Positions 1 to 7,804 of a DNA stretch of 23,399 nt are shown here, piece by piece. Within the stretch, counting starts at the first letter, position 1. Every line of letters starts with the position of its first letter. The notes below the pieces were generated by a model. That model was not told where the DNA came from. It searched no databases and was given only the letters and a program-made list of their open reading frames with translations. The DNA is from an uncultured Oscillospiraceae bacterium (GTDB lineage Bacteria > Bacillota > Clostridia > Oscillospirales > Oscillospiraceae): the NCBI GenBank assembly GCA_934553255.1, contig CAKTEZ010000022.1, forward strand, positions 1 to 23,399. The letters are read 5' to 3'. The position numbers and the translations under genes were made by a program.

Positions 1-74
1 TGCTCGGCGACCGTGACGGCCTGACCGACGCGGGCCGCGCCGCGCAGGAGCGCTTCCGCGCGAAATTCGGATAA
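1..74 (+). CDS. 3' end of an unidentified protein (partial)
   Basis: An open frame enters from the left edge and ends at TAA 72-74. It encodes about 23 residues, ending in AAQERFRAKFG. Its GC-rich codon use matches the bulk of the window, which supports it being a real gene end. The fragment is too short to assign a family and no motif is visible. It lies on the same strand as the following small gene, 37 bases upstream of that gene's start. Confidence 0.5.
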   Translation, partial: LGDRDGLTDAGRAAQERFRAKFG

Positions 75-111
75 ACGACCAAACCGGCATTTGATAAAGG
101 AGTACAATTGT

Positions 112-312
112 ATGAAAAAGAATACTATTCTCAGAGTTGTAAGTATTGCTTTGTCTCTCGTAACCATTTTAGCGATCGTCTGTGCTGTTACAGTCACAGG
201 CAGCGGTTTCTTGGATTTGAGTAATATCGTCAGAGCAGTTTGCATTGGTGTTGCTGTGATTTGTGGCATCCTTGCTGTTGTGGCTTGGAAATCCTCTAAA
301 CCGAAAGACTAA
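112..312 (+). CDS. small two-helix membrane protein, 66 aa, unknown function
   Basis: I do not recognise a family. The ATG at 112 is preceded by AAAGGAG at 96-102, so it is preferred over the in-frame TTG at 91, which lies upstream of that RBS. The protein has a short basic N-terminus (MKKN), one hydrophobic helix at about residues 7-28, a short polar turn (GSGFLDLSN), a second helix at about 37-56, and a basic tail ending KSSKPKD. This predicts a membrane protein with two spanning segments and both ends on the same side. Codon use is clearly more AT-rich (many A/T third positions) than in the flanking genes, which suggests recent acquisition. There is no functional clue from the neighbours. 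A long signal peptide plus one helix is an alternative reading. Confidence 0.6.
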   Translation: MKKNTILRVVSIALSLVTILAIVCAVTVTGSGFLDLSNIVRAVCIGVAVICGILAVVAWKSSKPKD

Positions 313-341
313 CCAAATGGAGATTTTGTGCATTTTTTTCG

Positions 342-368
342 AGAGCCGCCCTTGCAAAGGGCGGCTCT
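342..368. repeat. inverted repeat after the small membrane gene
   Basis: AGAGCCGCCC (342-351) pairs perfectly with GGGCGGCTCT (359-368) around a 7-base loop. Only three T residues follow on the plus strand, and the T-run (333-339) lies 5' of the stem, so this is a poor intrinsic terminator by sequence. It also contains the -35 box of the promoter assigned to the next gene, so it could act as an operator or as a weak terminator. Confidence 0.55.
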
Positions 369-380
369 TTGCGGTAGAAT
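352..380 (+). promoter_or_regulatory. sigma-A type promoter for the NSS transporter
   Basis: TTGCAA (352-357), a 17-base spacer, then TAGAAT (375-380). This is a good match to the TTGACA/TATAAT consensus with optimal spacing. The start site would fall near 387, about 50 bases before the transporter ATG. A small CCGCC/GGCGG hairpin (391-402) would lie at the very 5' end of the transcript. Confidence 0.55.
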
Positions 381-439
381 AATCAAACTGCCGCCTTGGC
401 GGCGGTCAGGTTTATCAACAAACGAGGTGTTCAGAAAGC

Positions 440-1792
440 ATGAAACGCGAATCCTTCCGCTCCCGTCTGGGCTTCCTGCTGGTGAGCGCCGGCTGCGCCA
501 TCGGCATCGGCAATGTGTGGCGCTTTCCCTACATCGCGGGCAAGAACGGCGGCGGCTACTTCGTTCTCTTCTACCTGCTCTGCCTGCTGGTGATGGGCGT
601 ACCGGTGCTGACGATGGAACTGGCGGTCGGCCGCGCGAGCCGCAAGAGCGCCGTGCTGTCCTACAAGACGCTGGAAAAGCCGGGGCAGAAGTGGCACGTC
701 CACGGCTGGTTCTGTCTGATCGGCTGCTACCTGCTGATGATGTATTACACCACCGTTTCCGGCTGGATGGTAAGCTATTTCGGCAAGTTTCTCTCCGGCG
801 CGTTCCACGCCGGCATGACCACGGAGGAGGTCGCGGGCGCGTTTGGCGCGATGCTCTCCTCCCCGGGCGAAATGGCGCTCTGGGCCGAGGTCGTGGTCGT
901 CGCGGGCTTCCTCGTCTGCTCCTTCGGCCTGCAGAAAGGACTTGAACGCGTGACAAAGGTCATGATGCTCTGCCTGCTGGTACTCATTCTTGTCCTCGCC
1001 GTCCACAGCCTGACACTTTCCGGCGCGGCGGAGGGCATGCGGTTCTATCTGGTCCCCTCGATGGATTCCATCCGTGAAAACGGCTTCGGCAGTCTCGTCA
1101 CCGACGCGATGAATCAGGCGTTCTTCACGCTCTCGCTCGGCATTGCCGCGATGGAGATCTTCGGCAGCTACATGGGCGACGAACACACTCTGCCCGGCGA
1201 AGCCGTTCGCATCTGTGCGCTCGATACCTTCGTGGCGCTGATGGCAGGCACCATCATCTTCCCCGCCTGCTTCACCTTCGGCGTGACACCGGACAACGGC
1301 CCTTCCCTCATCTTCCAGACACTCCCCCCTGTCTTTATCAACATGGCGGGCGGGCGCTTCTGGGGCGCGCTGTTCTTCCTGTTCATGATCTTTGCGAGCT
1401 TCTCTACCGTGCTGGCGGTGTTTGAAAACATTCTCGCCATCTGCATGGACACCTTCGGCATCAGCCGCAAAAAGGCCGTACTCATCAACGGCATCCTCAT
1501 TGCCATTCTCAGCCTGCCCTGCGTGTTCGGCTACAATGTCTGGAGCGACTTCCATCCCCTCCCGGGCAAGGATGTGCTGGACAGCGAGGACTTCCTCGTG
1601 AGCAATCTGCTGCTGCCCATCGGCTCGCTCGTCTATCTTCTCTTCTGCGTGACGAAGTGGGGCTGGGGCTTCGACAAGTATCTTGCCGAGGCCAACAAGG
1701 GTACGGGCCTCAAGTTCGCCCGTTGGCTCAAGCCCTACTTCCAATGGGTGCTGCCTCTTCTCATTATCATCATTCTGATCCAGGGACTGTGA
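440..1792 (+). CDS. sodium-dependent transporter, neurotransmitter:sodium symporter (NSS/SNF) family
   Basis: This 450-residue integral membrane protein is a typical bacterial NSS transporter. The family couples Na+ entry to uptake of an amino acid or related small amine across the cytoplasmic membrane. The diagnostic first helix is present: GCAIGIGNVWRFPYIAGKNG at about residues 18-37, the unwound TM1 segment that holds Na+ and substrate in LeuT. About eleven further hydrophobic stretches follow, which fits bacterial 11-12 TM members such as MhsT or TnaT. The length is normal. The substrate cannot be read from the sequence, but an amino acid is likely. The gene appears monocistronic, between its own promoter (352-380) and a strong terminator (1805-1836). 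The RBS is weak (GAGG about 12 bases before the ATG). Confidence 0.9.
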   Translation: MKRESFRSRLGFLLVSAGCAIGIGNVWRFPYIAGKNGGGYFVLFYLLCLLVMGVPVLTMELAVGRASRKSAVLSYKTLEKPGQKWHVHGWFCLIGCYLLMMYYTTVSGWMVSYFGKFLSGAFHAGMTTEEVAGAFGAMLSSPGEMALWAEVVVVAGFLVCSFGLQKGLERVTKVMMLCLLVLILVLAVHSLTLSGAAEGMRFYLVPSMDSIRENGFGSLVTDAMNQAFFTLSLGIAAMEIFGSYMGDEHTLPGEAVRICALDTFVALMAGTIIFPACFTFGVTPDNGPSLIFQTLPPVFINMAGGRFWGALFFLFMIFASFSTVLAVFENILAICMDTFGISRKKAVLINGILIAILSLPCVFGYNVWSDFHPLPGKDVLDSEDFLVSNLLLPIGSLVYLLFCVTKWGWGFDKYLAEANKGTGLKFARWLKPYFQWVLPLLIIIILIQGL

Positions 1793-1804
1793 CCTGAGGT
1801 AATC

Positions 1805-1838
1805 AAAATCGGCGTCCGATAACGGACGCCGATTTTTT
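1805..1838. terminator. bidirectional intrinsic terminator
   Basis: AAAATCGGCGTCCG (1805-1818) pairs perfectly with CGGACGCCGATTTT (1823-1836) around the ATAA loop, with a T-run on the plus strand and A-rich DNA on the other side. It ends the NSS transporter transcript. It also lies just past the stop of the minus-strand DUF2812 remnant, so it can serve both strands. Confidence 0.9.
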
Positions 1839-2227
1839 ATTCCTCAACAAGCCGCGCCTGCCGCAGCCTGCGGAGCCGGTTCGCGGAGCGGTACGCCTGT
1901 AGGAGAAAGCCGACGCCCATTACAAGCCACAGCAGACCGAGAAGGCCGTCCGTGAGGATGCCCTCCGCCCACAGGCGTTGAAAGTCGATCCCGCTTTCCG
2001 CTGTCAGGTCTGCGCACATAGTCGTCCTTCTGGTTGTCACGGGACTCGTAGATGTACTGCACACGGTACCGGTACTCGTTCGGTTCGCCGCGGCGGTAAC
2101 GGAAGGAAAACCAGCCCATGCCCTCCAGCTGCCAGCCCTCGGCGGAGAGCCGGTTGAACTGCCGCTCCATGTTTTCCCGGATCGAGCGTATAGACCGGTC
2201 CGCACCACATTTTTTTCACATTGTCCA
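1837..2227 (-). pseudogene. DUF2812-family membrane protein, broken by frameshifts
   Basis: The start is convincing: GGAAAGGAG precedes ATG 2227, which encodes MDNVKKMWCGPVYTLDP. The frame then fails at a GGG run (about 2175). Removing one G gives ENMERQFNRLSAEGWQLEGM and the DUF2812-like stretch GEPNEYRYRVQYIYE. A second frame change near 2020 is needed to reach a C-terminal membrane helix (GLLGLLWLVMGVGFLLQAY) and the end LVEE at 1837. The piece between these two parts is shorter than usual for the family, so an internal deletion is also likely. DUF2812 proteins commonly sit beside PadR regulators, as here. I read this as a decayed gene. Sequencing error could explain one frameshift but hardly all of them. 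Confidence 0.7.
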
Positions 2228-2250
2228 TCGGTATCTCCTTTCCGGTAGGT

Positions 2251-2666
2251 CTATTCGTGAACGAGCCGTTCGTTTTTGAGCCTGCTCCATTTCCGGTGCG
2301 TGTGTACAGCTGCACGCACTTCGCCTCCAACGCCTGCGACGCAAGGTCGGAAAACATTTCCACCGGCCTACCGTCATCCTCCCAACGGAAGAACGCGCGA
2401 TGCCGAAAGCACCCAAGGCAGGTCACGCCCAACTCTTCCACTCCCGCAAGATAGGCTCGACCCCGCTCCGTATCCGGGTCGTCCTTCATCACCTGCACAT
2501 AGTAGCGATAGCGTGTGTCGCTGCTGCACACAAGGCGGAAAAAAAGGCAGCCGACATGTTCGAGTTCCCACCCGTTCCGGCGGTGCCGCGCAAGCCAGCG
2601 CTGAAAACGCGCATTGTCAAACAGCAGGTACCAGATCCACACAATGCAAAGCTTCTGTTTCCCCAC
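2251..2666 (-). pseudogene. first DUF2812-family gene, frameshifted near the 3' end
   Basis: It starts at GTG 2666 behind an AAGGGGAGAGG region, 16 bases after the stop of the PadR remnant. The first about 125 residues are intact and DUF2812-like: FQRWLARHRRNGWELEHVG (the family's W-L-x-x-G-W-x-L pattern), YRYYVQVMKD, then FFRWEDDGRPVEMFSDLASQ. Near 2295-2308 the frame must shift to reach a natural end, HRKWSRLKNERLVHE followed by TAG (2251-2253) just before the next gene's RBS. Without the shift the frame runs uselessly through the next gene's start to 2037. Function is unknown. DUF2812 proteins are usually encoded with PadR-type repressors. Confidence 0.65.
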
Positions 2667-2682
2667 CCCTCTCCCCTTTCCG

Positions 2683-2803
2683 TCAGCTCCAGTCCTTCGT
2701 CAGCGCCTCGCCGTTGGCGGTCAACTCCTGCAGACGGGCAAGCTCCGCACGCACGGCGGCGCGTCCCTCGGCTGTGATGCGGTATTCCTTTCTGCGGCCT
2801 TGT
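2683..2803 (-). pseudogene. PadR-family regulator remnant, C-terminal about 40 residues only
   Basis: Reading the minus strand, GRRKEYRITAEGRAAVRAEL runs on to a stop (TGA, 2683-2685). This is the C-terminal beta-wing and start of the dimerisation helix of a PadR-type winged-helix repressor (GRRxKYYxLTxEG pattern). The helix-turn-helix and the start codon are missing. Upstream, only the proC terminator is found within a few tens of bases. The gene was therefore truncated at its 5' end, which also removed the promoter of the PadR-DUF2812-DUF2812 unit. It is too short and promoterless to be functional. Confidence 0.65.
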
Positions 2804-2811
2804 CAAGCGCG

Positions 2812-2842
2812 AAAAAAATACGGCGGTCCCTGTGGACCGCCG
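2812..2842 (-). terminator. intrinsic terminator of proBAC
   Basis: On the minus strand CGGCGGTCC (2842-2834) pairs with GGACCGCCG (2829-2821) around four bases, followed by A and then a T-run (complement of 2812-2819). It begins 12 bases past the proC stop. Confidence 0.9.
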
Positions 2843-2853
2843 CGCAGTTTTCT

Positions 2854-3654
2854 TTATCCAAGCTGTTTGGTCTTTTCCACCGCGGCGTCCACCGCCTCGA
2901 TGCACGCGCTGCGGAAGCCGTTGCGCTCCAACGCGGCAACGCCCGCGATGGTGCTGCCGCCCGGACTGCACACCTCGTCCTTGAGCGCGCCCGGGTGCCT
3001 GCCGGTGCGGAGCGCCATTTCCGCGCTGCCGAGCAGCATCTGCGCGGCGTAGCGCTGCGCCTTGGCGCGGGGCAGGCCGTTCTTCACGCCGCCGTCCGCG
3101 AGCGCCTCAATAAAAAGATACGCATAGGCGGGGCCGCAGCCGGAGACGGCGCTGGCCGCGTCGATCAAATGCTCGCTCAGCTCATCGAGCGCGCCCGCGT
3201 GAGCCATCAGCTCACGGAACGCGCAAAGCTCATCCTCGCTCACGCGGTCGTTCGCCGCGTAAAGGATCAATCCCTGCCCCACGGCGCAGGGCGTGTTCGG
3301 CATGATGCGGATGATCTTCTTGTCCGCGCCGAGCAGCAGCGCAAGCTTTTCCAGACTCACGCCCGCGAGCATGGAGACGAAGACGCTCTCGGAGGCCAGA
3401 ATGTCTGCCTTCAGGCCTTCGACCACGCCGACGACCATCTGCGGCTTGACGCCGAGAAAGACAAAGCGGCTGTCCGCGAGGATGCGCCGCGGCGTTTCCG
3501 CCGTGCAGCCGAGCCGCTGTGCGGCGGCAGCGGAGCGCTCCGCCGTGGAGCAGGCTACGGCAGCACGGTCGCCGCCGGTCTTTTTCGCCGCGGCGAGCGC
3601 GAGCGCGCCGCCCATATTGCCCGCGCCGATAAATCCGGCCTCGTATTTTGCCAT
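2854..3654 (-). CDS. proC: pyrroline-5-carboxylate reductase
   Basis: This cytoplasmic enzyme reduces 1-pyrroline-5-carboxylate to L-proline with NAD(P)H, the last step of proline synthesis. The 266-residue length is normal. The N-terminal Rossmann motif GFIGAGNMGGAL lies at residues 7-18. IMPNTP lies near 120, and the ProC signature SGCGPAYAYLFIEALADGG lies in the C-terminal dimerisation domain, followed by the conserved SPGGSTIAG. The start ATG at 3654 is preceded by AAGGAGGGA. It is the last gene of proB-proA-proC, 13 bases after the proA stop, and ends at a terminator. All key motifs are intact. Confidence 0.96.
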   Translation of the reverse strand: MAKYEAGFIGAGNMGGALALAAAKKTGGDRAAVACSTAERSAAAAQRLGCTAETPRRILADSRFVFLGVKPQMVVGVVEGLKADILASESVFVSMLAGVSLEKLALLLGADKKIIRIMPNTPCAVGQGLILYAANDRVSEDELCAFRELMAHAGALDELSEHLIDAASAVSGCGPAYAYLFIEALADGGVKNGLPRAKAQRYAAQMLLGSAEMALRTGRHPGALKDEVCSPGGSTIAGVAALERNGFRSACIEAVDAAVEKTKQLG

Positions 3655-3667
3655 AAAGCGTCCCTCC

Positions 3668-4924
3668 TTAACGGATCTGTCCGTCGCCGCGAATGATGTA
3701 TTTGTAGGTACTCAGCTCGTCAAGCCCCATGGGGCCGCGCGCGTGGAGCTTCTGCGTGGAAATGCCCATCTCGCAGCCGAGGCCGAACTCGCCGCCGTCG
3801 GTAAAGCGGGTGGAGACATTGACATAGACCGCCGCGCTGTCCACGCAGTCGGTGAATTTCTTCGCCGCGGCGGCGTCCTCGGTCACGATGCAGTCGCTGT
3901 GGTGCGTGGAGTGCGCGGCGATGTGCGCGATGGCGGCATCCACGCTGTCCACCACGCCGACGGCGAGAATGTAGTCGAGAAACTCGGTATCGAAGTCACG
4001 CTCACCGGCGGGAGTGCCGTCGATGATCTGTGCGGCAGCCGGATCGAGCCGCAGCTCGACGGAACCAAGACCCGCGGCAGCGCGGTCATCCGTCAGCGTC
4101 TTTTTAAGCAAGGGAAGAAACCGCGCCGCAATGTCCTTATGGACAAGGCAGACCTCCTCCGCGTTGCACACAGAGGGGCGGCTGGTCTTGGCGTTGACGA
4201 TGATATGGATCGCCTTCTGAAGATCGGCAGCCTTATCCACATAGACATGGCAGATGCCGGTTCCGGTCTCGATGCAGGGGACGGTGGCGTTTTCCACGCA
4301 GGCGCGGATCAGCCCCGCGCCGCCGCGCGGGATGAGGAGATCGACAAGCCCCTTGGCCGTCATCAGCTCCTGCGCGGAGGCGTGGCTCGTGTCCTCCACG
4401 ATGTTCACGATGTCGGGAGCGCCGCCCACGCATTCGATGCCCGCCTTGAGCGCCGCGACGATGGCGTGGGCGCTGCGGTAGGCTTCTTTCCCGCTGCGGA
4501 GCATACAGACATTGCCGCTCTTAATGGCAAGCGCCGCCGCGTCGGAGGTGACATTGGGGCGGCTTTCGTAGATAATGGCGACCAGCCCCAGCGGCACCTG
4601 CACCTTGTCGATGACGATGCCGTTGGGACGCACGACCTCGCTGAGAACGCGGCCCGTATGGTCGGGCAGCTTCACGGTGCTGCGGATGCCGTCCGCCATG
4701 GCGGCGATGCGGCCCTCGTCCAGCTTCAGGCGGTCGAGCATCACATCGGAGATATGTCCACGCGCGGCGGCCATATCCTCCGCGTTCGCGGCGAGAATAT
4801 CCGCGCAGTTCTCCTGCAGGCTGTCTGCCATGGCGAGAAGCAGCGCGTTCTTTCTCTCCGCATCGGCATAGGCCAGAGAGGGCCAGGCCGCACGGGTCCT
4901 TTGAAGCAGCTCCAGCGTTGTCAT
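3668..4924 (-). CDS. proA: glutamate-5-semialdehyde dehydrogenase (gamma-glutamyl phosphate reductase)
   Basis: The enzyme reduces gamma-glutamyl phosphate with NADPH to glutamate-5-semialdehyde, which cyclises to the ProC substrate. With the ATG at 4924 the protein has 418 residues, a typical ProA length. An in-frame GTG at 4933 exists, but it sits inside the GAGGTG ribosome binding site, so the ATG is preferred. Aldehyde dehydrogenase superfamily features are present: [20 protein letters not shown] around 118-137, the catalytic cysteine in [12 protein letters not shown] (about Cys253), and a C-terminal [11 protein letters not shown] motif. It starts 5 bases after the proB stop, so translation is probably coupled. 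Confidence 0.96.
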   Translation of the reverse strand: MTTLELLQRTRAAWPSLAYADAERKNALLLAMADSLQENCADILAANAEDMAAARGHISDVMLDRLKLDEGRIAAMADGIRSTVKLPDHTGRVLSEVVRPNGIVIDKVQVPLGLVAIIYESRPNVTSDAAALAIKSGNVCMLRSGKEAYRSAHAIVAALKAGIECVGGAPDIVNIVEDTSHASAQELMTAKGLVDLLIPRGGAGLIRACVENATVPCIETGTGICHVYVDKAADLQKAIHIIVNAKTSRPSVCNAEEVCLVHKDIAARFLPLLKKTLTDDRAAAGLGSVELRLDPAAAQIIDGTPAGERDFDTEFLDYILAVGVVDSVDAAIAHIAAHSTHHSDCIVTEDAAAAKKFTDCVDSAAVYVNVSTRFTDGGEFGLGCEMGISTQKLHARGPMGLDELSTYKYIIRGDGQIR

Positions 4925-4929
4925 ATCGC

Positions 4930-5700
4930 TCACCTCTTTACCAGAAATCTTGTTCCGACGGGTCTCCCCGCCACGATGTCATACAGCAGCTCCGGCTTTT
5001 CGCCGTTGGCGATGACCATTTCGCAGCCTGCTCCGGTAGCAATCTGCGCCGCTGTGAGCTTGGTCGCCATGCCGCCCGTGCCGAGCGCCGAGCCGCTGCC
5101 GCCGCCGAGGGCGATGATGCGCTCGTCCACCGTCTCCACAGCGGGAATAAGCTTCGCGCTGGGGTCCTTGCGCGGGTCGCCGTCGTACAGGCCGTCGATG
5201 TCCGAGAGGAGGATCAGCAGGTCCGCCGAAACGGTGGACGCAACGATGGCCGAGAGCGTGTCATTGTCACCCACGGCGATCTCCTCGGTGGAGACGGTGT
5301 CGTTCTCGTTGATGACGGGCAGCGCGCCCAGCTCCAGCAGCCGGTCCATCGTGTTGTGGAAATTCTCCTTCCGGCTGCCGCCGTCGGCAATGTCCGGCGC
5401 GGTGATGAGAAGCTGACCGACGATGTGGTTATACTCGGTGAAAAGCTTGTCGTAAACATACATCAACTCGCATTGGCCGACCGCGGCGGACGCCTGCTTG
5501 CCCGGCATATCCTTGGGGCGCTCGGACAGATTGAGCTTGCCGAAGCCCATGGCAATGGCGCCGGAGGAGACGAGAATGATCTCGTGTCCCGCGTTTTTGA
5601 GGTCGCTGAGCGTCTTGCACAGCCGCTCCATGCGCTGAATGTTCAGCCGCCCCGTGGGGTAAGCCAGCGTGGAGGTCCCCACCTTGACAACGATACGCAT
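4930..5700 (-). CDS. proB: glutamate 5-kinase, catalytic domain only
   Basis: The enzyme phosphorylates glutamate with ATP, the committed and usually proline-inhibited step of proline synthesis. It has 256 residues of amino-acid-kinase fold: KVGTSTLA at the N-terminus, [11 protein letters not shown] near 42-52, the substrate motif NENDTVS near 135, LLSDIDGLY near 164, and [12 protein letters not shown] near 207. The C-terminal PUA domain of the E. coli-type enzyme (about 367 residues) is absent, as in several shorter homologues. An extended -10 promoter (5742-5750) lies about 40 bases upstream, and AAGGAAAGGGG serves as RBS. I see no T-box leader. Confidence 0.95.
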   Translation of the reverse strand: MRIVVKVGTSTLAYPTGRLNIQRMERLCKTLSDLKNAGHEIILVSSGAIAMGFGKLNLSERPKDMPGKQASAAVGQCELMYVYDKLFTEYNHIVGQLLITAPDIADGGSRKENFHNTMDRLLELGALPVINENDTVSTEEIAVGDNDTLSAIVASTVSADLLILLSDIDGLYDGDPRKDPSAKLIPAVETVDERIIALGGGSGSALGTGGMATKLTAAQIATGAGCEMVIANGEKPELLYDIVAGRPVGTRFLVKR

Positions 5701-5741
5701 GAGAAAGTCCCCTTTCCTTTGATAACAGAAAAGCTTTTTGC

Positions 5742-5770
5742 ATTATAGCACACATCGCGGCGTTTTGCAC
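5742..5770 (-). promoter_or_regulatory. promoter of proBAC
   Basis: On the minus strand an extended -10 (TGC-TATAAT, 5750-5742) lies 17 bases after a weak -35 (GTGCAA, 5770-5765). The consensus -10 with TGn makes this convincing. It implies a leader of only about 35 bases, too short for a riboswitch or T-box. Confidence 0.7.
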
Positions 5771-5820
5771 CCTATTTTTGCATTTTTTAACGCGACGGGC
5801 TGCATTTTTGCGACAGCGAT

Positions 5821-5856
5821 AAAAAACGCACCCAATCGCCCGCAGGCTTTGGGTGC
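5821..5856 (-). terminator. intrinsic terminator after khpA
   Basis: On the minus strand GCACCCAA (5856-5849) pairs with TTGGGTGC (5835-5828), followed by GTTTTTT (5827-5821). The 13-base loop contains a further GCCTGCGGGC segment that can fold on itself. It ends the ylxM-ffh-rpsP-khpA transcript just past the khpA stop. Confidence 0.8.
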
Positions 5857-5862
5857 ATTTTC

Positions 5863-6093
5863 TCAGTCAACAATATCGACGGATACCTTCTCGCCGGTGC
5901 GCTGTGCATAGGAGCGAATGACCGTGCGGATCTCTTTGGCGATGCGGCCCTGACGGCCGATCACCTTACCCATATCGTCGGGCGCGACGCGAAGCTCCAG
6001 CGTCAGCTCGTCCGCTCCCCGCTTCTCCGTCACCGTGACCTCCTCCGGATGTTCCACCAGATTCTTGGCGATGTAGAGCAGCAAGTCCTTCAT
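5863..6093 (-). CDS. khpA: KH-domain RNA-binding protein (KhpA/YlqC type)
   Basis: This small single-KH RNA-binding protein has 76 residues. In Firmicutes it typically partners with KhpB/Jag and affects cell division and sRNA/mRNA fate. The hallmark GxxG loop is present as VIGRQGRIAKEIRTVIR (GRQG at 46-49). The ATG at 6093 follows GGAGGG, and the longer in-frame extension upstream is the out-of-frame overlap with rpsP and is rejected. It lies 17 bases after the rpsP stop in the classic ffh-rpsP-khpA order. The terminator right after it ends the operon here, so rimM, trmD and rplS do not follow. Confidence 0.93.
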   Translation of the reverse strand: MKDLLLYIAKNLVEHPEEVTVTEKRGADELTLELRVAPDDMGKVIGRQGRIAKEIRTVIRSYAQRTGEKVSVDIVD

Positions 6094-6110
6094 GCATTGC
6101 CCTCCGCGAA

Positions 6111-6350
6111 TCAAATCGCGTCGACCTTCTTGAGCAGCGCGCGGACGGTGTCGGTGGGCTGAGCGCCGGTCTTGATCCATTCCTTGGCGCGCTCGGCGTC
6201 GATCTTGATCTCAGCGGGGCTCACGCAGGGGTTGTAGGTGCCGATCTCTTCGATGAAGCGGCCGTCGCGGGGATAGCGGGAATCGGCGACAACAACGCGA
6301 TAGAAGGGAGCCTTCTTAGCGCCCATGCGGCGCAGACGAATTTTGACCAT
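6111..6350 (-). CDS. rpsP: 30S ribosomal protein S16
   Basis: This 79-residue ribosomal protein has the S16 N-terminus [20 protein letters not shown], then [18 protein letters not shown] and the [17 protein letters not shown]-terminus. It is assembled into the 30S body. The RBS is GGAGGAAAAA before ATG 6350. The 70-base AT-rich gap to ffh contains a small ATGCT/AGCAT hairpin but no clear promoter, so rpsP is probably transcribed with ffh. Confidence 0.97.
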   Translation of the reverse strand: MVKIRLRRMGAKKAPFYRVVVADSRYPRDGRFIEEIGTYNPCVSPAEIKIDAERAKEWIKTGAQPTDTVRALLKKVDAI

Positions 6351-6420
6351 GATGTTTTTCCTCCGAAATTAAATGAATTTTTTCTTTATGATTTTATGCT
6401 TAAGAGCATGAATCAACGGT

Positions 6421-7791
6421 TTACTTGAAGCGCTTTTTGCGGCCGAAGCCGTGCATACGGCTCATGCCGCCGCCCATTCCGCCGAAGCCCTTGGGCATTT
6501 TCCCGCGGGTCATCTGCTTGACGAGGTCCTGCATCAGCTCGAACTGCTTCAAAAGGCGGTTCACATCCACGACCTCCAGCCCGCAGCCCGCGGCAATGCG
6601 CTTTTTGCGGCTCGCGCCGAGGATCTTGGGGTTCTCGCGCTCCTCCGGCGTCATGGAGAGGATGATCGCCTCGGTGTGCGCCATCATCTTGGGGTCGATC
6701 TCCGCGCCCGCAAGCTGACGGCCCATGCCGCCGGGCATCATGTCGGCAAGCTGGCTGAGGTCGCCCATGCCTTTGATCTGAAGAAGCTGGTCGTAGTAAT
6801 CGGTGAGGGTAAAGCGGTTCTTCTTCAGCTTTTCCTCAAGCTTTTTGGCCTTTTCCGCATCGACCGTCTGCTCCGCCTTCTCGATAAAGCTGAGCACATC
6901 GCCCATGCCGAGGATGCGGGAGGCCATGCGGTCCGGGTGGAACGGCTCGATCATGTCCAGCTTCTCGCCCGTGCCGATGAACTTGATGGGCTTTCCGGTC
7001 ACCGCGCGGATGGAGAGCGCCGCGCCGCCGCGGGCGTCGCCGTCGAGCTTGGTGAGTACCACGCCGTCGATGCCGAGGGCTTCGTCGAATGCGGTCGCCG
7101 CGTTCACGGCGTCCTGACCGGTCATGGCGTCCACGACCAGCAATATCTCGTTCGGCTTCACCGCCGCCTTGACGCGCTTGAGCTCGTCCATGAGCTGCTC
7201 GTCGATGTGCAGACGGCCGGCGGTATCGAGGAAGACCACATCGTTGCCGTGGTCCTTGGCGTACTTCACGGCCTCGGTCGCAATGGTGACGGGATCGATC
7301 TGCCCCATCTCGAACACGGGCAGGTCGAGTTGACCGCCGACGACCTGCAGCTGCGTAATGGCCGCGGGACGGTACACATCGCAGGCGGCGAGCAGCGGTC
7401 GCCGCCCCTGCCGCCGCAGGAGGCCGGCAAGCTTGGCGACATTCGTCGTCTTGCCCGCACCCTGAAGGCCGACCATCATCACGACCGTCGGCGGGTTGCT
7501 GGCAAAGGTCAAGCGCGCGTTCGCGCCGCCCATGAGCGCCGTCAACTCCTCGTTGACGATCTTGATGACCTGCTGGGCGGGGGTCAGGCTGTCGAGTACC
7601 TCGGCGCCGACAGCGCGCTCGGAAACGCGGGAGACAAAGTCCTTGACGACCTTGTAGCTCACATCCGCCTCGAGCAGCGCCATACGGACCTCCCGCATGG
7701 CGAGCTTGATGTCCTCCTCGCTCAGGCGGCCCTTACCGCGCAGGCCCTTGAATACGCTATTGAGTTTTTCGCTCAGGCCCTCAAATGCCAT
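6421..7791 (-). CDS. ffh: signal recognition particle protein Ffh (SRP54)
   Basis: Ffh is the GTPase of the signal recognition particle and delivers ribosomes making membrane or secreted proteins to FtsY and SecYEG. It has 456 residues. An N domain (residues 1 to about 90) contains ALLEADVSYKVV. The G domain has G1 GLQGAGKTT at about 108-116, DVYRPAA, DTAGRLH, and TKLDGDARGGA. A methionine-rich M domain ends in GFGGMGGGMSRMHGFGRKKR. The start ATG at 7791 follows AAAAGGAG. It overlaps nothing and starts 13 bases after the ylxM stop. The SRP RNA is not found in this window. Confidence 0.97.
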   Translation of the reverse strand: MAFEGLSEKLNSVFKGLRGKGRLSEEDIKLAMREVRMALLEADVSYKVVKDFVSRVSERAVGAEVLDSLTPAQQVIKIVNEELTALMGGANARLTFASNPPTVVMMVGLQGAGKTTNVAKLAGLLRRQGRRPLLAACDVYRPAAITQLQVVGGQLDLPVFEMGQIDPVTIATEAVKYAKDHGNDVVFLDTAGRLHIDEQLMDELKRVKAAVKPNEILLVVDAMTGQDAVNAATAFDEALGIDGVVLTKLDGDARGGAALSIRAVTGKPIKFIGTGEKLDMIEPFHPDRMASRILGMGDVLSFIEKAEQTVDAEKAKKLEEKLKKNRFTLTDYYDQLLQIKGMGDLSQLADMMPGGMGRQLAGAEIDPKMMAHTEAIILSMTPEERENPKILGASRKKRIAAGCGLEVVDVNRLLKQFELMQDLVKQMTRGKMPKGFGGMGGGMSRMHGFGRKKRFK

Positions 7792-7804
7792 GGGGTACTC
7801 CTTT

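Noticed and set aside
91..111. Upstream TTG start for the small membrane protein
   Set aside because: The RBS AAAGGAG lies downstream of this TTG and is correctly spaced for the ATG at 112.
431..1744. A 437-codon minus-strand frame opposite the NSS transporter
   Set aside because: It is antisense to an obvious transporter, highly charged and without domains.
3293..5416. A 707-codon plus-strand frame opposite proA and proB
   Set aside because: It is an antisense shadow of well-conserved proA/proB and has no RBS or recognisable domains.
5701..5742. T-box or riboswitch leader before proB
   Set aside because: The likely promoter leaves only about 35 transcribed bases, and no T-box sequence or antiterminator is seen.
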